Positions 11,801 through 22,064 of a DNA stretch of 64,000 nucleotides are shown piece by piece (position 1 is the first letter of the stretch; each line of letters starts with the position of its first letter). Location of the stretch: positions 1,302,001 through 1,366,000 of the forward strand of contig JANHCV010000007.1 in assembly GCA_025594325.1 (NCBI GenBank). The letters run 5' to 3'. Below the pieces are notes generated by a model. That model did no database searches. It saw only the letters and a list, made by a program, of their open reading frames with translations, and was not told where the DNA came from. Source of the stretch: Blastocladiella emersonii ATCC 22665 (Eukaryota > Blastocladiomycota > Blastocladiomycetes > Blastocladiales > Blastocladiaceae). The translations under genes and the position numbers were made by a program.

Positions 11801-13530
11801 CGCTCCTCGACCGGTTCCGCCTGATGCGCAGCGCCCGCGCCGCCGCGAACACGGCGCTCGAGTCGGTACGTTGCTTTCTGTCGTCCTCGTTGTGAGGCTC
11901 ACGCTGACTTGATTGCCCACGCACAGGTCCGCAACGTCATGTTCTTCAACATGTTCAAGCTCTACGACTCGGTCGCGACATCCGTCGCCCTGCTCAAGAC
12001 GCAGATCGGGATCATGTCGGCGGCGCTCCCCAACCTCGCCTCGTGGGATACGGCCGCCGACATAACGCCGGCCAAGTTCCGACTGTACCAAGCACGGTTC
12101 CTGACCAACATCAACAACTACGTCGCCATGGACGCGACCCCGCTCGACGTCTACCGCATTGTTCTGCAGGCGGCGCAGATCACGCTCGCGTACACAGCAC
12201 CGGGCGCGTTCACCCCGGCCATCTGGACCTCGATCCCCGAGCTGCGGATCCTGACCGACAACCTGCCCAACGTGTTCGCCGGGCTCAAGGCTATCAGCCA
12301 GGCGAGCGTCGACGAGTACTCGAGCCTCGTCGCCACTAACCTCGGGATCATGACGCTGTGCTGCGTGTCGTCCGCTGTCTTTCTGTGCGGCGCTGGCATC
12401 GCCGTGTACCACTCGGTGCGTCGAACCGTCTTGCTTTCACGGCACCTGTCGCTGACGCTCATCAATTTTAGGTCGTCCACCGGTACTTTGTCAACGAGGA
12501 CCACGTCGTCACCCTGCTCCGCAGCCTGCCCAAGCGCGCCGCGTCGAACCTGCTGACGCAGATCGAGGAGGACATCGAGTCGTTCCGCGAAATCACCGAC
12601 GAGGACGACTTCGAGGCCAGCGACGCGGGCGAGGCCAAGCAGCTGTCGGCGGCGCGCGCCGCCGGAACTGGCCGCGTGGTCACGGACCGCCGGCGCAAGT
12701 TCAAGATCATGGTGCTGGCCGCGATCCTGGCCATCGGCGGCATGGCGGCGGGTATGTTCACCGTCACGATCCAGTCGTCGTCGCTGCAGAACGACATGGC
12801 GCGGCTCGTGCTGTCGAGCGACCGGCGGTTCAACGTGGTCGTCGCGCGCTTCTTCTCGCTCGAGTTCTACTCGCCCGACACGACCGTGTCGGCGGCGTCG
12901 TCGGTCCGCAACAGCCGGTCCGCAATGCTCGACCTGATCGACTCGCACTCGCGGCTGGTCCGCGACACGGACGGGATCGCGTCGATTTTGCCCGCCGACT
13001 GCATCTACCCGCGCAACTGCGACGTGCCGAGCAACTGCCCCGATCTGCAGGAGGACCCGGCGTCCGGGCTCACGCGGTCGGTCGCGTCGCTGCCCCTCGA
13101 CACCGAGATCCTGCGGTTCGCCGACGCCGAGGACCAGGTCATCAACACGATGGCCATGGCGACGACCAACATCTCGGACACGACCACGGCGTCGTACCGC
13201 ACGTGGCGGCTGTCGCTCGCGCTGGCGACCGACATCCAGACGCGGCTGACGGCCATGCACACGAGGTTCGAGCTCTACATGATCAGCCGCGTGTCGTACA
13301 GCTCGACGCTCTGCATCCTCATGTTCGTGGGAACGCTCGTGACCAGTGTTATCGCGATCCTTGTGTTCGTCGTGTGGGGCGTGCAGCGGCTCCGCCACGA
13401 GGCGCGCACTCTGACGGCGGTGATGCACCTGATCCCCGGCCCGATGCTCAAGGAGGCGCCCGCGCTGCTCAAGTTCATCGAGTCGGGCGGCGTCGCGCTC
13501 GACATGGACGCCGCGGGCGGTGTCGAGTAG
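8840..13530 (+). CDS. Multi-pass membrane protein with TmcB/TmcC-like TPR repeats
   Basis: Eight exons join in frame: 8840-9055, 9122-9254, 9320-9615, 9672-10593, 10660-11223, 11285-11865, 11927-12415 and 12472-13530, giving 1419 residues. The seven introns are 56-66 nt. The N-terminal third has several hydrophobic helices (e.g. IALVFTVVVLIAAVLI). Residues ~523-711 resemble the TPR region of TmcB/TmcC proteins, with ISLGLQLLERGLVEFPNDP and YTRLLVINPRDKNTLRSYAQ followed by FLHCVEAD and AEE. Further membrane segments lie near residues 851-880, 1046-1068, 1145-1167 and 1345-1370, around an extracellular-looking loop with a Cys cluster (DCIYPRNCDVPSNCPD). In ciliates and zoosporic fungi such proteins are thought to be sensory or channel-like; I see no cyclase, kinase or PAS domain. 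The function is therefore unassigned. Confidence 0.8.
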
Positions 13531-14159
13531 AGTCGGCTACGCCTAGGCACGAATAGACTTGCCTGATAAGCTGGTGATGACATGATATACGCTGTTCGTT
13601 ACTCCAAGACTCGAAGTGCGCCGAGTGTAACGGCAGCTCTCGTCCGACACATGAAACCCGCGGAACTTAGGCTACACACCACCACCGCCATCGAGTTGCG
13701 CGTCCACGAGCTACGCGTGGTCAACCCCGCATTGCTTTCCACCACATCCGCCAGCATGCCAGCATGCCAGCGCACAATGAACCGAGCGGCAATAACTTTC
13801 GGCATTCGGCAGCCTGGCAGCCTGGCACAGACAACTCGCTGTCGCATCAGCCGTGGACTTGGTCGCTTGATTCGTCTAGCGTTTTCTACTATGACTCTCT
13901 TTACATCTGTGATAAGGTCGATGTGGAAAGCGTTGCTGCATCAGTCAGTTTGCTTCTTTGATACAGCGAGCTCGTTCGCCTCTCATCTCCTCACTGCATC
14001 TCGCAATTTTCGCGAGCAAGGTGGAAGGGCTAATCTGAACACCCGATGCGTCGCGGCGTGCCATGTTTTGCCATCGCGATTGATTCGTTTCCTCACGTCG
14101 CTATGTACGCGCCGCGCCACTCACGTGTGGCGACCTCACGCGCCGCGCCACTAAATCGT

Positions 14160-14168
14160 AGTTGCAGC
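14160..14168. repeat. Left target-site duplication AGTTGCAGC
   Basis: Nine bases directly outside the left TIR, identical to 21505-21513. The neighbouring bases differ (T before the left copy, A before the right copy), so the duplication is exactly 9 bp. Confidence 0.9.
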
Positions 14169-14185
14169 TAGTCTCGGTGCCAGAC
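14169..14185 (+). repeat. Left terminal inverted repeat, TAGTCTCGGTGCCAGAC
   Basis: Seventeen bases that are the exact reverse complement of 21488-21504. Similarity stops directly inside (TCCAG against CGTGC on the other end), so the TIR is short and sharply bounded. Confidence 0.92.
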
Positions 14186-14277
14186 TCCAGGGCAACGTGA
14201 CCTTCGAGGCGTTGTCAAGTCAATCGCCGCCGCGTGACCCGCGGGCGCTCGTTCGGATCGACGGTGCTGGAGTCTGG
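14180..14277. repeat. Subterminal inverted repeat inside the left transposon end
   Basis: CCAGACTCCAG (14180-14190), which overlaps the inner part of the TIR, is repeated as its reverse complement CTGGAGTCTGG at 14267-14277. This can fold the left end into a long-loop hairpin or give a second inverted transposase site. AACGTGACC occurs just inside both ends in the same orientation (14194-14202 and 21444-21452). A run of 13 C lies at 14328-14340. Confidence 0.6.
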
Positions 14278-14610
14278 TTGCAGTTTGCGTGGCGCCACGC
14301 CTCGCCTGTGCTTTCGCGCGCCCGAAACCCCCCCCCCCCCGCGCGCTCTGATCGCGCTCTAGCTCCCCAACCGCCTGACCTATCGCCCTTGGCGTACACT
14401 AATAAAATGGAGTACTCGATGCAACCTATCGATCCATGTCAGTTGCAAGGGGTCAAGTCCCGCGCGGGACTCGCGGGAGTCGCGAGAGATAATTCGGCTA
14501 GGGTCGGGCCCGCTGCGTCGATGCTCGCCCGACTGCCCCGCCCACTTCGCCCGTCTCCTCCCGCTCTCCTACTGCATCATGAAAGTCGAAACGCACTCTA
14601 TCGCACTGCC

Positions 14611-17355
14611 ATGTCAGCTAATGCAATGGAATCCGCGGCGCAGGCCCGACCGGAGGGCCTGCTCCCGCACCATGACCAGATAGTCGAGACCGTCCTCTCG
14701 CTGGGTATCGACGAACCTCGACTCGAGCAGGAGCAGGTTCTCTCGCACCTGCTCGAGGGCCGTAGCGTGGTCCTCACTGCGCGGACCGGGTTCGGCAAGT
14801 CGCTCATCTTCCACGCGATGGCGCAGCTGCTTGATGGAGAGATCGTCGTGGTCTTGTCCCCTTACCGCTCGCTTCTTCGAGATCAGCTGAGTCAGACGCG
14901 CGCGAAGGGCATCGAGGCTGCATCGTTTCACTCGGACGTTGCACCGAGCGACCGTGCGACGTCCCTGGCTCGACTGTTTAATGGTGAGGTCCGGATTGCC
15001 TTCATGACGCCCGAGTACTACGTGAACAGTTTCCGCGCCGCTTGGATCTCGGAGCGACCCGCCACTCGCGTGGGCCTCATCGTCCTTGATGAGGCGCACC
15101 TCTTCGCGATCTGGTACGCAGTCTGAGCCTGCGTTCTCGTCGTTCGGAACGCATCGGCACGATGAACACGATGCTGAACGTTCTTCTCGCTCACTAGGGG
15201 CGATTCTACCTCGCAGTTCCGGCCCGAGTGCAAGCAACTGTTCAAGGCCCGCTCGCTGTTCCCCAATGCGCCTGTACTCATCATGTCGGCCACTCTTGGG
15301 AAAAGCTGGAGCACAACATCACTCGAACTCAGCTTCAGTTTGGCAGTGACGATTACGTGCTTGTTCGCGGTCCGCTTGACCGCCCCGAGATTTACATTCG
15401 TCTCGTCCGCTCCAAGCATGCGACGACCATTCGGGATCCGGGCTCTTACGTATGCGTCTGCGCGACATCGCAACGCATCGCTCATTCACTGACCACTAAG
15501 TCGCGCGTAGCATTACGAGTGGCTGCGCGACTACGTCATGTCTCTCAACCCTGCGAACGCGGCCAGCAAACCGCGCATTCTCGTGTACTTGTACGAACCG
15601 TTACTTGTCGTTGCCTTCTACGGCTACATGTGTGCGCTGAACCCGACCGCGGCCCCGCTTTTCGCGCATTACCACGGCGATCTCAATTCCGCGCACCACG
15701 AATCGGTGTACAACGACATGACAAGCAACGTTGAGCATGTTCAACCGCGAATTCTTTTCTCAACGCACGCGTTTGGCACCGGTGTCCATGTTCCCAACGT
15801 CCGCTGTGTCGTTTCGATCGGTAATACGCCATCCGGGGAGGAGGCGATGCAGATCATGGGCCGCGCAGGCCGCGATGGAAACCCGGCCGAGTTCATCATG
15901 TACTATGCTGCTCGCAGCGCGGCTAGTGCAGCCCCGCCAGCGGTCAGCTCCTCTACTTCAACCAGCAACAAACCGATGGACTTTGTTGTTGACGCCTTCT
16001 TCCAGGGCCATGGCATCGGCGCTCCAAACGAGGACGCCCCGCCACCAAAGAAGCGTCCAAACCTCGAGTCTGAGCCCGCGCATCTTGTCTCTGAGCCCGC
16101 GGATGCAGTTGCCTCTGATCTTGCGGTTTCTGCTCCCGCTCTGCCTCTGGATCTTGAGCAACCTTCTAACTCCAGCGAGAGCTCCCCTGTTTGCGCACGT
16201 TCCGTCTTGCTTGAAATGATCAATGGAGTTCCGTCCAGCGATCATCTTGACCCGAACATTTGCTGCTCGACCCATGGCCATCCGCGCATATCTCCGATTT
16301 ACAACTTCCATGTTGCAAGCGAAGATGCTCTGCATCGCTCGTTCGATTCGCTTCCTCCACCTCCATCATCCGCCCCTGCACCAAAACCAAAGACTCCTCG
16401 TTCTCGAGTGGCTGGGCGAAAGCTCAAGGGGTTGGAATCGCTCCGCCATTTCTTTTCGAGCATCGTTGACCTGACAAACGAGCTTGGCATTGAGTTGTCC
16501 GACTGCAACGGTCTCAACATGTTTAATGTCGCCGACTTTTTGTCGGACAAGGAACTGGAACGGATAACCGCCAATGCGCATGTCCTGGCCGTCGTGAATC
16601 CCGCGTTTGATGCAGATATCCTGACCCGCGACTATTTAACTCCAGATTCTTCGCTTTTCGTACCTGACCATGTGGGACGCCTTCTCGAGCGCATTCGGCT
16701 GGCTTACACCGGGGCGTTGCCCAAGGTCGTGCCTAAGAAGGCCACCAAAAAGGCTGCTACATCACGGCCAACCGAGGTTGCAACAACGCAGCCGACCACG
16801 CGAACGGGCAAGGGCAAGCGGGGAGGCAAAGCCCAGCCTAAAGCGACCCAGGTCGTCGACCGCATGGATGTTGACGATCCGATTGCTCCTGAGCCGCAAC
16901 TATCGGTGCCAGTTCCACTCTCCACGCCGCCGTCACTGTCGCCCGCAGTCTCAAACCCCGCTCCAGCTCCAGGATACGCGCCCCACTTTGCTCCCACGAA
17001 CATCCCGCTTCCTCAAGCTGCACCCTCTGCGACCTGGATTCCTTCTCATGCAGGCACGCTTCCCGCCCATCCGTATCCTCAACAATTCGCAGCTCCCCAT
17101 CCTGCCTCAGCTCCAGCTCCGTATATTTCGGCTAGTTCTGGCTATCCGACGTCTCCCCCGCCAACTCCTCGCTTCCCCGCCATCGACTTTTCGCCCGCAA
17201 TGGCTCGGTACTTGTCCGTCGTGCACGGGATCAACGTTGCTACTCCTCAGCAAACTCCGATCGGCAATACTCAAGCTCAAGCGCCGCCGTTTACGCACGG
17301 CGCTGCCGCGGACCAAGCAACCCAGCACCACCATCCCGCGCCACCTGGCGCGTGA
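14611..17355 (+). CDS. RecQ-like superfamily 2 helicase of the transposon (one apparent 1-nt deletion)
   Basis: Exons 14611-15113, 15198-15449 and 15511-17355 are joined by introns of 84 and 61 nt. Motifs in order are a RecQ-like motif 0 (Q at about residue 38), Walker A TARTGFGKS (~57-65), LDEAHLF (~160-166), LIMSATL, the domain-2 signature STHAFGTGVHVPNVRCVVS, and QIMGRAGRDGNP (motif VI). A weak Cys cluster (CARSVLL...CCSTHGH) resembles the RecQ zinc region. The long C-terminal tail is Pro/Ala/Lys-rich. Within motif III at about 15298-15304 the frame changes: one missing G in the GGG run would restore it, and the exon total (2600 nt) is then exactly divisible, giving about 866 residues. It should unwind DNA 3'-5' during element replication or excision (inference). 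ATGs at 14407 and 14521 are alternative starts. Confidence 0.82.
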
Positions 17356-17372
17356 GCCATGCATCTAGCCCA

Positions 17373-17378
17373 AATAAA
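17373..17378 (+). terminator. AATAAA poly(A) signal of the helicase gene
   Basis: AATAAA lies 18 bp after the helicase stop codon, in the 204-bp gap between the convergent genes of the element. Confidence 0.55.
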
Positions 17379-17393
17379 AGGCTTCTATCATCA

Positions 17394-17399
17394 TTTATT
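17394..17399 (-). terminator. AATAAA poly(A) signal of the DUF6589-like gene
   Basis: The plus strand reads TTTATT, i.e. AATAAA on the minus strand, about 160 bp beyond the DUF6589-like stop. The two genes of the element therefore appear to have separate, facing 3' ends. Confidence 0.35.
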
Positions 17400-17559
17400 C
17401 TTGATTCGTCGAGTTTGAGTTAATTTTTGCGACCGAGTGTCTCGGTTCGTGCGCGTGCGAGACGCGTCGATCAAACACGTGACTGCTGCGAGACACTTCT
17501 CACTTCACTCGCCGAGGCGCGCGCGTCCGCGGAACGATGGAAATTCATATGTATTGCTC

Positions 17560-20500
17560 TTAAAATTCGTCGCTATCCTTGTCGAGCCCAGACAACTCGA
17601 TTTCAATGATTTCCTCCTCGGGGTGAGGGAAAGCGAGGAGCTCGTCCGAGTTGGTGCTACTCTGCTCGCCTTGCCCCGCAGCAACAGATGCAAGACTCGA
17701 CCCCGGCATGGGATGCTTCTTCGTCACGTCCGAGTAGTCCCAGAGATCTACCATGAGGCTGGCGTCTCCCATTCGCTGCCGCCCAATGATGCTGAACGCC
17801 TTGACGGTACCATCGTGCATGGGTTTCGGGTCGATAAGGCGCGAATAGATCAGGTCGACAGCCGGAGCACGGGCCTTGTCGCGAGCACGCTTATGGTAAG
17901 CGGACGGTGGAGAAATCGCGCACACGTTGTTGAACGTGGACTCGATGGCCTTAGGCTTGGGCATGGCGTGGACCAAATTGGCCGCACTGTCAAAGGTAAC
18001 GTTCGCGCCTGCGCTCTTGACCCCGATCTTGACAACACGGACGTGTTCCTCGACGTGGTGATCAATCGGGCGACAGGTGCCCGATTCCGATTTGGCGGAA
18101 TGCACAGAGCGGAGGTGAGTGGAGAGCAGGCGGTCGTACTCGGAATAGGCGCCAGCCTGACCACGGAGCTCGCTCATGATGGCGCGCTGGTAAACCTTGT
18201 GGTCCGAGCCAAGAAACGCGGCGAGAAGCGGTCGCTGGAGCCGAACCAGGGCGGGACCGTCGCCAGCGCGCACCGTTTTGCTGAAATCGCGGAGGAGGAG
18301 CGCGGCCTGCAAGAACTCGCCAAGAAAAATGTGTTGCTGGGCACTCGCGGGCATGGGAATGGTTTCCTTGCTCGAGGAGCCGGAACCACGCTTCGACGCG
18401 AGGGGATTATTGCTGTAGAAATGGAGATCGGCGCTAAATGAAAGACGGGACGTTGATTAGTGGGTTCCACGAAAGCTGAAATGCGCGAGCAAGACGTACG
18501 GTGTTTTATAGTACACCCAGTTGGTCATGATCTTGTCGATCACAACAGCAGCATCGTTGACAGAGAGCTTGTACGGGTCCGAGTCAGTCAGACCTCGAGC
18601 ACGCTTGAGCTCGGCAAGCTCAAGCTTGAAGAGCGCACGCAAATGACACTCAAGCTTTCGGGGACGTACAAGCACATGTCAATATCCAACCTGTTCCTAG
18701 TTTCAGCAGCTCAGGGAGGCGTACCAGCTCGTCGATGATCCGCATGCCGGCGTGATACGTAATCTTGGCACGTTTGAGTTCCTTGCGCTGAGTAAGCTGT
18801 TTGTACCACGAGATGGACAGCTGGTCGGTGGGCTCACCCCAGAAGCGGTTCACAATCGCAGCAACGAAGTTGAACATCGTGTGCCAGTCCGAGGTGATGG
18901 GCACAATGGTGCTCAAATCCCCTCCAAAGCCGCAGTACTGTCGAGCGGCCTTTGCGGCCCATTGCATGAGAAAGGTTCCGTCATCACCAAAGATGGGCTG
19001 CGTCGGGTGGCGACCAACGAGTCGCAGCACCTCGTCCAACACGTTGATCATGCCAGACCGCTCGCCTTCGTTCAGGTTAAGAATCTCGACCACGCGGATC
19101 ACAACCGGAAGTGTGACTGCGGGAGCTGTATTGGCGGGAAGCGCAAAGGCAGCGTGGCCAAGAACCCGAGCGTGGCCAAGGTCGGCCGCTGGCCCATCAT
19201 TGCTCGAAATGTAATGCGCAATTTCGCGCCGAGCGCGCTGAAGGCGGGCCGAGCGGTCTGCCGGAGGCTCCAGAATGGCCTTGAGAGAGTAAGTAGGGGA
19301 GCCAGGCGTTCGCATAGCCGGCGTATCGTGTGCGCGAAGCAGGGCATTTCGAAGCGAGAGCTGCTCGGGCGTGAACGCGAAGTCGCACGGCTTTGGGACC
19401 TCAAAGGACAGGACAAGAGTCCAATTGTGCATGACCGAACCGTGAATCGAGGTCGATTCAGATGGAGACTGGTAAACATTGACATTGTCCATGGCAATCA
19501 CGACAAGCGCTTTCGGATCAGCGAGGAGCTTCTTCACCGCGCCCCTGGCGCTCGTGGCCAGTTCAAGTACACATGCGCACGCTGGCCCGACCGCGAGAGA
19601 CGCGTCGGGCAATCACGCGAGTGGCACGCGCCGGCGGCGCCACACTTCCATTCACCGCCGGCGGACTGCCTCGCCGCGGGGTCGCACGCTCACCTCAAGC
19701 GAGCGTCTCCGCTCCCTCTGGTTTTGTTCTAGATCGCTGCTACTATTAGCCGTCGTTATACACCCTTTCCTCCCTTCTGCGTCTACCTCCTTCGCCGTGT
19801 CCATCACCGTCTCCGTCATCTCCTCAGCCTTCCGTGCATCGTGCTCAACCTTCCTCTCGCACCCTGCACCTGTACGCTTCAACTTGGCCGCAAGGTTGAG
19901 GCTCCGATGGTTAGACCAGTCGGACGCTGTAACCTTCAGCTTGTTGAGGATTTTAATGACTGCGCGTGAAGCCCCACTGAGGTAATCGAGCATCATTCCG
20001 AGCGCCAGGTGCAGCGCAGAGGAGTGGCCATGCAGGAGGAAGTTGAGCGTCGTGATAATGAACATGTACGAAAGCATGGCGGGCGTTACGATTGTGGATG
20101 TCCCAGCGCGCTTGGATTGCGCGGGCGGCGAGTCGGACTCGTCCGAATCGAAGGAACTAGCCGATTCGTCAGAAGCTGGCGTCGAAGGGCGAGCCGCTGA
20201 TTGTTTACGCGGAGGGGTGCTGATAGCTTTGAGTATTCTATAAAGCTGAGGGCAGATGTTCGCGCAGCGCTGGGCGATATCGCCCACGTTGAGCGCCTCA
20301 AAGTCGAGCTTTGTGCCAAGCTTCAGGTCGTTGGCGGACGCTTTGTTGAATCGTTCGAGCTCGGCATGAAGAAGCGGGATGGCCTCGGCGACTGGATCGC
20401 GGTCAATGGATGTATCGATCAACTCAAGCAGCTCACCCCACTCGCGAGTAACCGACTCCTTGGTCGCATTTGGAAGGACGGCAAGCTTAGTATTCGCACC

Positions 20501-20839
20501 AGTCGGATCCAGATCCGCACACAAGTCGATGTAGCCCTGGCGAAGGTCATCTGGCGTGAGACGCGCCAAGGCGGCCCTCGCGAGCAACTGACGATCAAGA
20601 GGTTTCCAGGGCGGGTCCCGCGGAATCGGTTGGACCATGCGACGCAAGAACCATCGACGAGGCTCCGAGTCGAGTCGCGTCCGGTCGCCCATCGACTGTA
20701 CAGGGTCAGGGGGACGACCACCGCTCGTTCCACTCCCGGCGGACGGTGCCGCGTCAGACGAGCTTGCCAAAGGGGCGGCCGCCGTCGACCTGCGAGATTT
20801 CTTGGTCATAAATGTCGGTTGCGATAGGTTAGGTTGCAT
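17560..20839 (-). CDS. DUF6589-like protein, probable transposase of the element
   Basis: ATG 20837-20839 starts a ~993-residue protein. Exon 1 is 20839-19694. The next boundary is uncertain: the start at about 19531 is the best in-phase choice and leaves a 162-nt intron with GTGAGC. Firm joins are exon 2 ending at 18725, exon 3 18654-18500 and exon 4 18433-17560, with introns of 70 and 66 nt. Exon 1 is Ser/Pro-rich with a hydrophobic helix (TPAMLSYMFIITTLNFLLHG). Exon 2 has the suggestive acidic motifs IAMDNVNVY, GDDGTF and ITSDWHTMFNF. Exon 4 has FLGSDHKVY and IDHHVEEHVR. This order resembles DUF6589, a family expanded in fungi and likely transposon-derived. Asp residues in the DN, GDD and SDWH motifs could form a catalytic centre. 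Its place inside TIRs with a helicase supports a transposase role. The end ELSGLDKDSDEF is acidic. Confidence 0.65.
19632..19664. repeat. 8-bp inverted repeat GCCGGCGG / CCGCCGGC in the first intron region of the DUF6589-like gene
   Basis: GCCGGCGG is followed 17 bp later by its exact reverse complement. It lies within the unusually long first intron, in the stretch where both strands carry stops in the coding frame. It could form an RNA hairpin bringing the splice sites closer, or be chance in GC-rich DNA. Confidence 0.35.
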
Positions 20840-21487
20840 AGCAGCTCACATGGAGGTGCATTCGTGGAGCTATATTGGAGAGAGCGAACGCGGTGGGCGC
20901 CGCGCGACTTGGCCCGCATCACTTCGTCCAACACCAGTCCCCTTGACCGAGGTCGACGCATTCAATGCTCATGAATCAGGAGGAGCTCGGATTCTCATTA
21001 TCCCGCCCAAGGATCGGGCCTTGAGAGTGGGGCGCGAGGCCGCGCGGCTCCTCCCCGCTCAATCATCGCTCCGACCACATATTTTTCACATCCATGGGTG
21101 TCAGAATAAAGCCAGAAGCTTGTTGTACTCACGTATTGCCTTAGTTGTGAAGTTCATGTCGCGGGGAGTGAGGGCGGCGCCGCGAGGGCCCGCGCTCGAG
21201 CGGCTACCACAGGGCCGCGGCCTTCGATCAAGCCTAACTCCTCAGCGGCGCGGAATCAAGGTTTGTGACTGATACGAGCGTGTAGCCCTTGCAGAGACGC
21301 GTCGATTGATATGCATATAAAGCCGATCGGGTAAGGGGTGCGGGAGCAGGAGGTTTAGAGCGCAGATCGCTTCTGGGCCGAGCAAACTGCAACCAGACCG
21401 TACGAGAGACGCGCCGTGCAGGGCGCGGTCATGTGACTCCGGAAACGTGACCCCCACGCGACCGCTCTGGCCAGCTGGATCCGCACG

Positions 21488-21504
21488 GTCTGGCACCGAG
21501 ACTA
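21488..21504 (-). repeat. Right terminal inverted repeat
   Basis: GTCTGGCACCGAGACTA, the exact reverse complement of the left TIR at 14169-14185. It is followed directly by the right TSD. Confidence 0.92.
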
Positions 21505-21513
21505 AGTTGCAGC
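21505..21513. repeat. Right target-site duplication AGTTGCAGC
   Basis: Nine bases directly outside the right TIR, identical to 14160-14168. Confidence 0.9.
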
Positions 21514-21873
21514 AGGGCTCGGCAGCACACGGTGCGCCACGTTTACTTGCAGCACCTCACACGTGTGGGTAGCTGGTTCAAGGTTCAAGAACCACGAAAT
21601 GTGTATACCGCCGAAAGGAATCATGATCATGAATGCACAAATCACAGGAAAAAGTCCACAAGCGTCGCAGGGGCCGCGAAACGGATCGCAGTTTGAGGGA
21701 GTGGGAGAATTCTCCCGCTGATTCCACAGTTGATGCCGCGAGTTGTGGCACGGAAAACCGAGCAATTTGTTAGCAAGAAGCACCGCGAGTTTGGTGCGTG
21801 GATGACAGTAAGATAAGTCAAGGCACACGCCCTGGAGTACGAAACACACGGATCGAGCGACGAACAGGACTCA

Positions 21874-21915
21874 ACGCGTCAAGTTGCGACGCGTCCCCCG
21901 TGTAGCGCAACGCGT
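21874..21915. promoter_or_regulatory. Cluster of three ACGCGT words in 42 bp
   Basis: ACGCGT occurs at 21874-21879, 21889-21894 and 21910-21915, each in the context AACGCGTC or GACGCGTC. The cluster lies outside the transposon, in the 550-bp gap before the 3' end of the SH3 gene, so no gene start is adjacent. The rest of 21514-22064 shows nothing I can call. Confidence 0.35.
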
Positions 21916-22064
21916 CTCCAACGAACCCTGACCTTCAAAGCGCAATCTCCACGCGCAGAACAAGTCTTGCCGTACGAGTTTAATGTCTCCCCGGAGATTC
22001 TGTGCGCAGCGTCTCTATTTGTTCAGGACTCTCACATCAAGGATTTGATCAAACTCAATTGTTA

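Larger units (their letters stand above)
14169..21504. mobile_element. Complete 7336-bp DNA transposon: perfect 17-bp TIRs, 9-bp TSD, RecQ-like helicase plus DUF6589-like protein
   Basis: The left end reads TAGTCTCGGTGCCAGAC (14169-14185) and the right end is its exact reverse complement (21488-21504). Directly outside both ends sits AGTTGCAGC (14160-14168 and 21505-21513), a 9-bp target-site duplication. Inside are two convergent intron-bearing genes: a RecQ-family helicase (+) and a DUF6589-like protein (-). Their stops are about 200 bp apart and each has its own AATAAA. The element lies between the 3' ends of two host genes. The helicase plus large protein of probable nuclease fold recalls the helicase-bearing Academ lineage (AcademH) that I remember from fungi and animals. 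I could not check TSD length or protein similarity, so family membership is open. Perfect TIRs and TSD suggest a fairly recent insertion, although the helicase has one apparent frameshift. Confidence 0.9.

Noticed and set aside
14197-14610. Longer N-terminus for the helicase from 14197, 14407 or 14521
   Set aside because: The extra sequence includes the subterminal repeat and the poly-C run and has no helicase similarity. ATG 14611 directly precedes the conserved region.
15292-15310. Programmed -1 frameshift at GGGAAAA in the helicase gene
   Set aside because: In the zero frame the run reads GGG AAA A, not X XXY YYZ, so tandem slippage would not keep codon-anticodon pairing. A lost G is simpler.
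14161-21512. An 8-bp TSD (hAT or P style) instead of 9 bp
   Set aside because: The A before GTTGCAGC is present in both flanks, and placing it inside the element would break TIR symmetry (C on one side, T on the other). The duplication is 9 bp.
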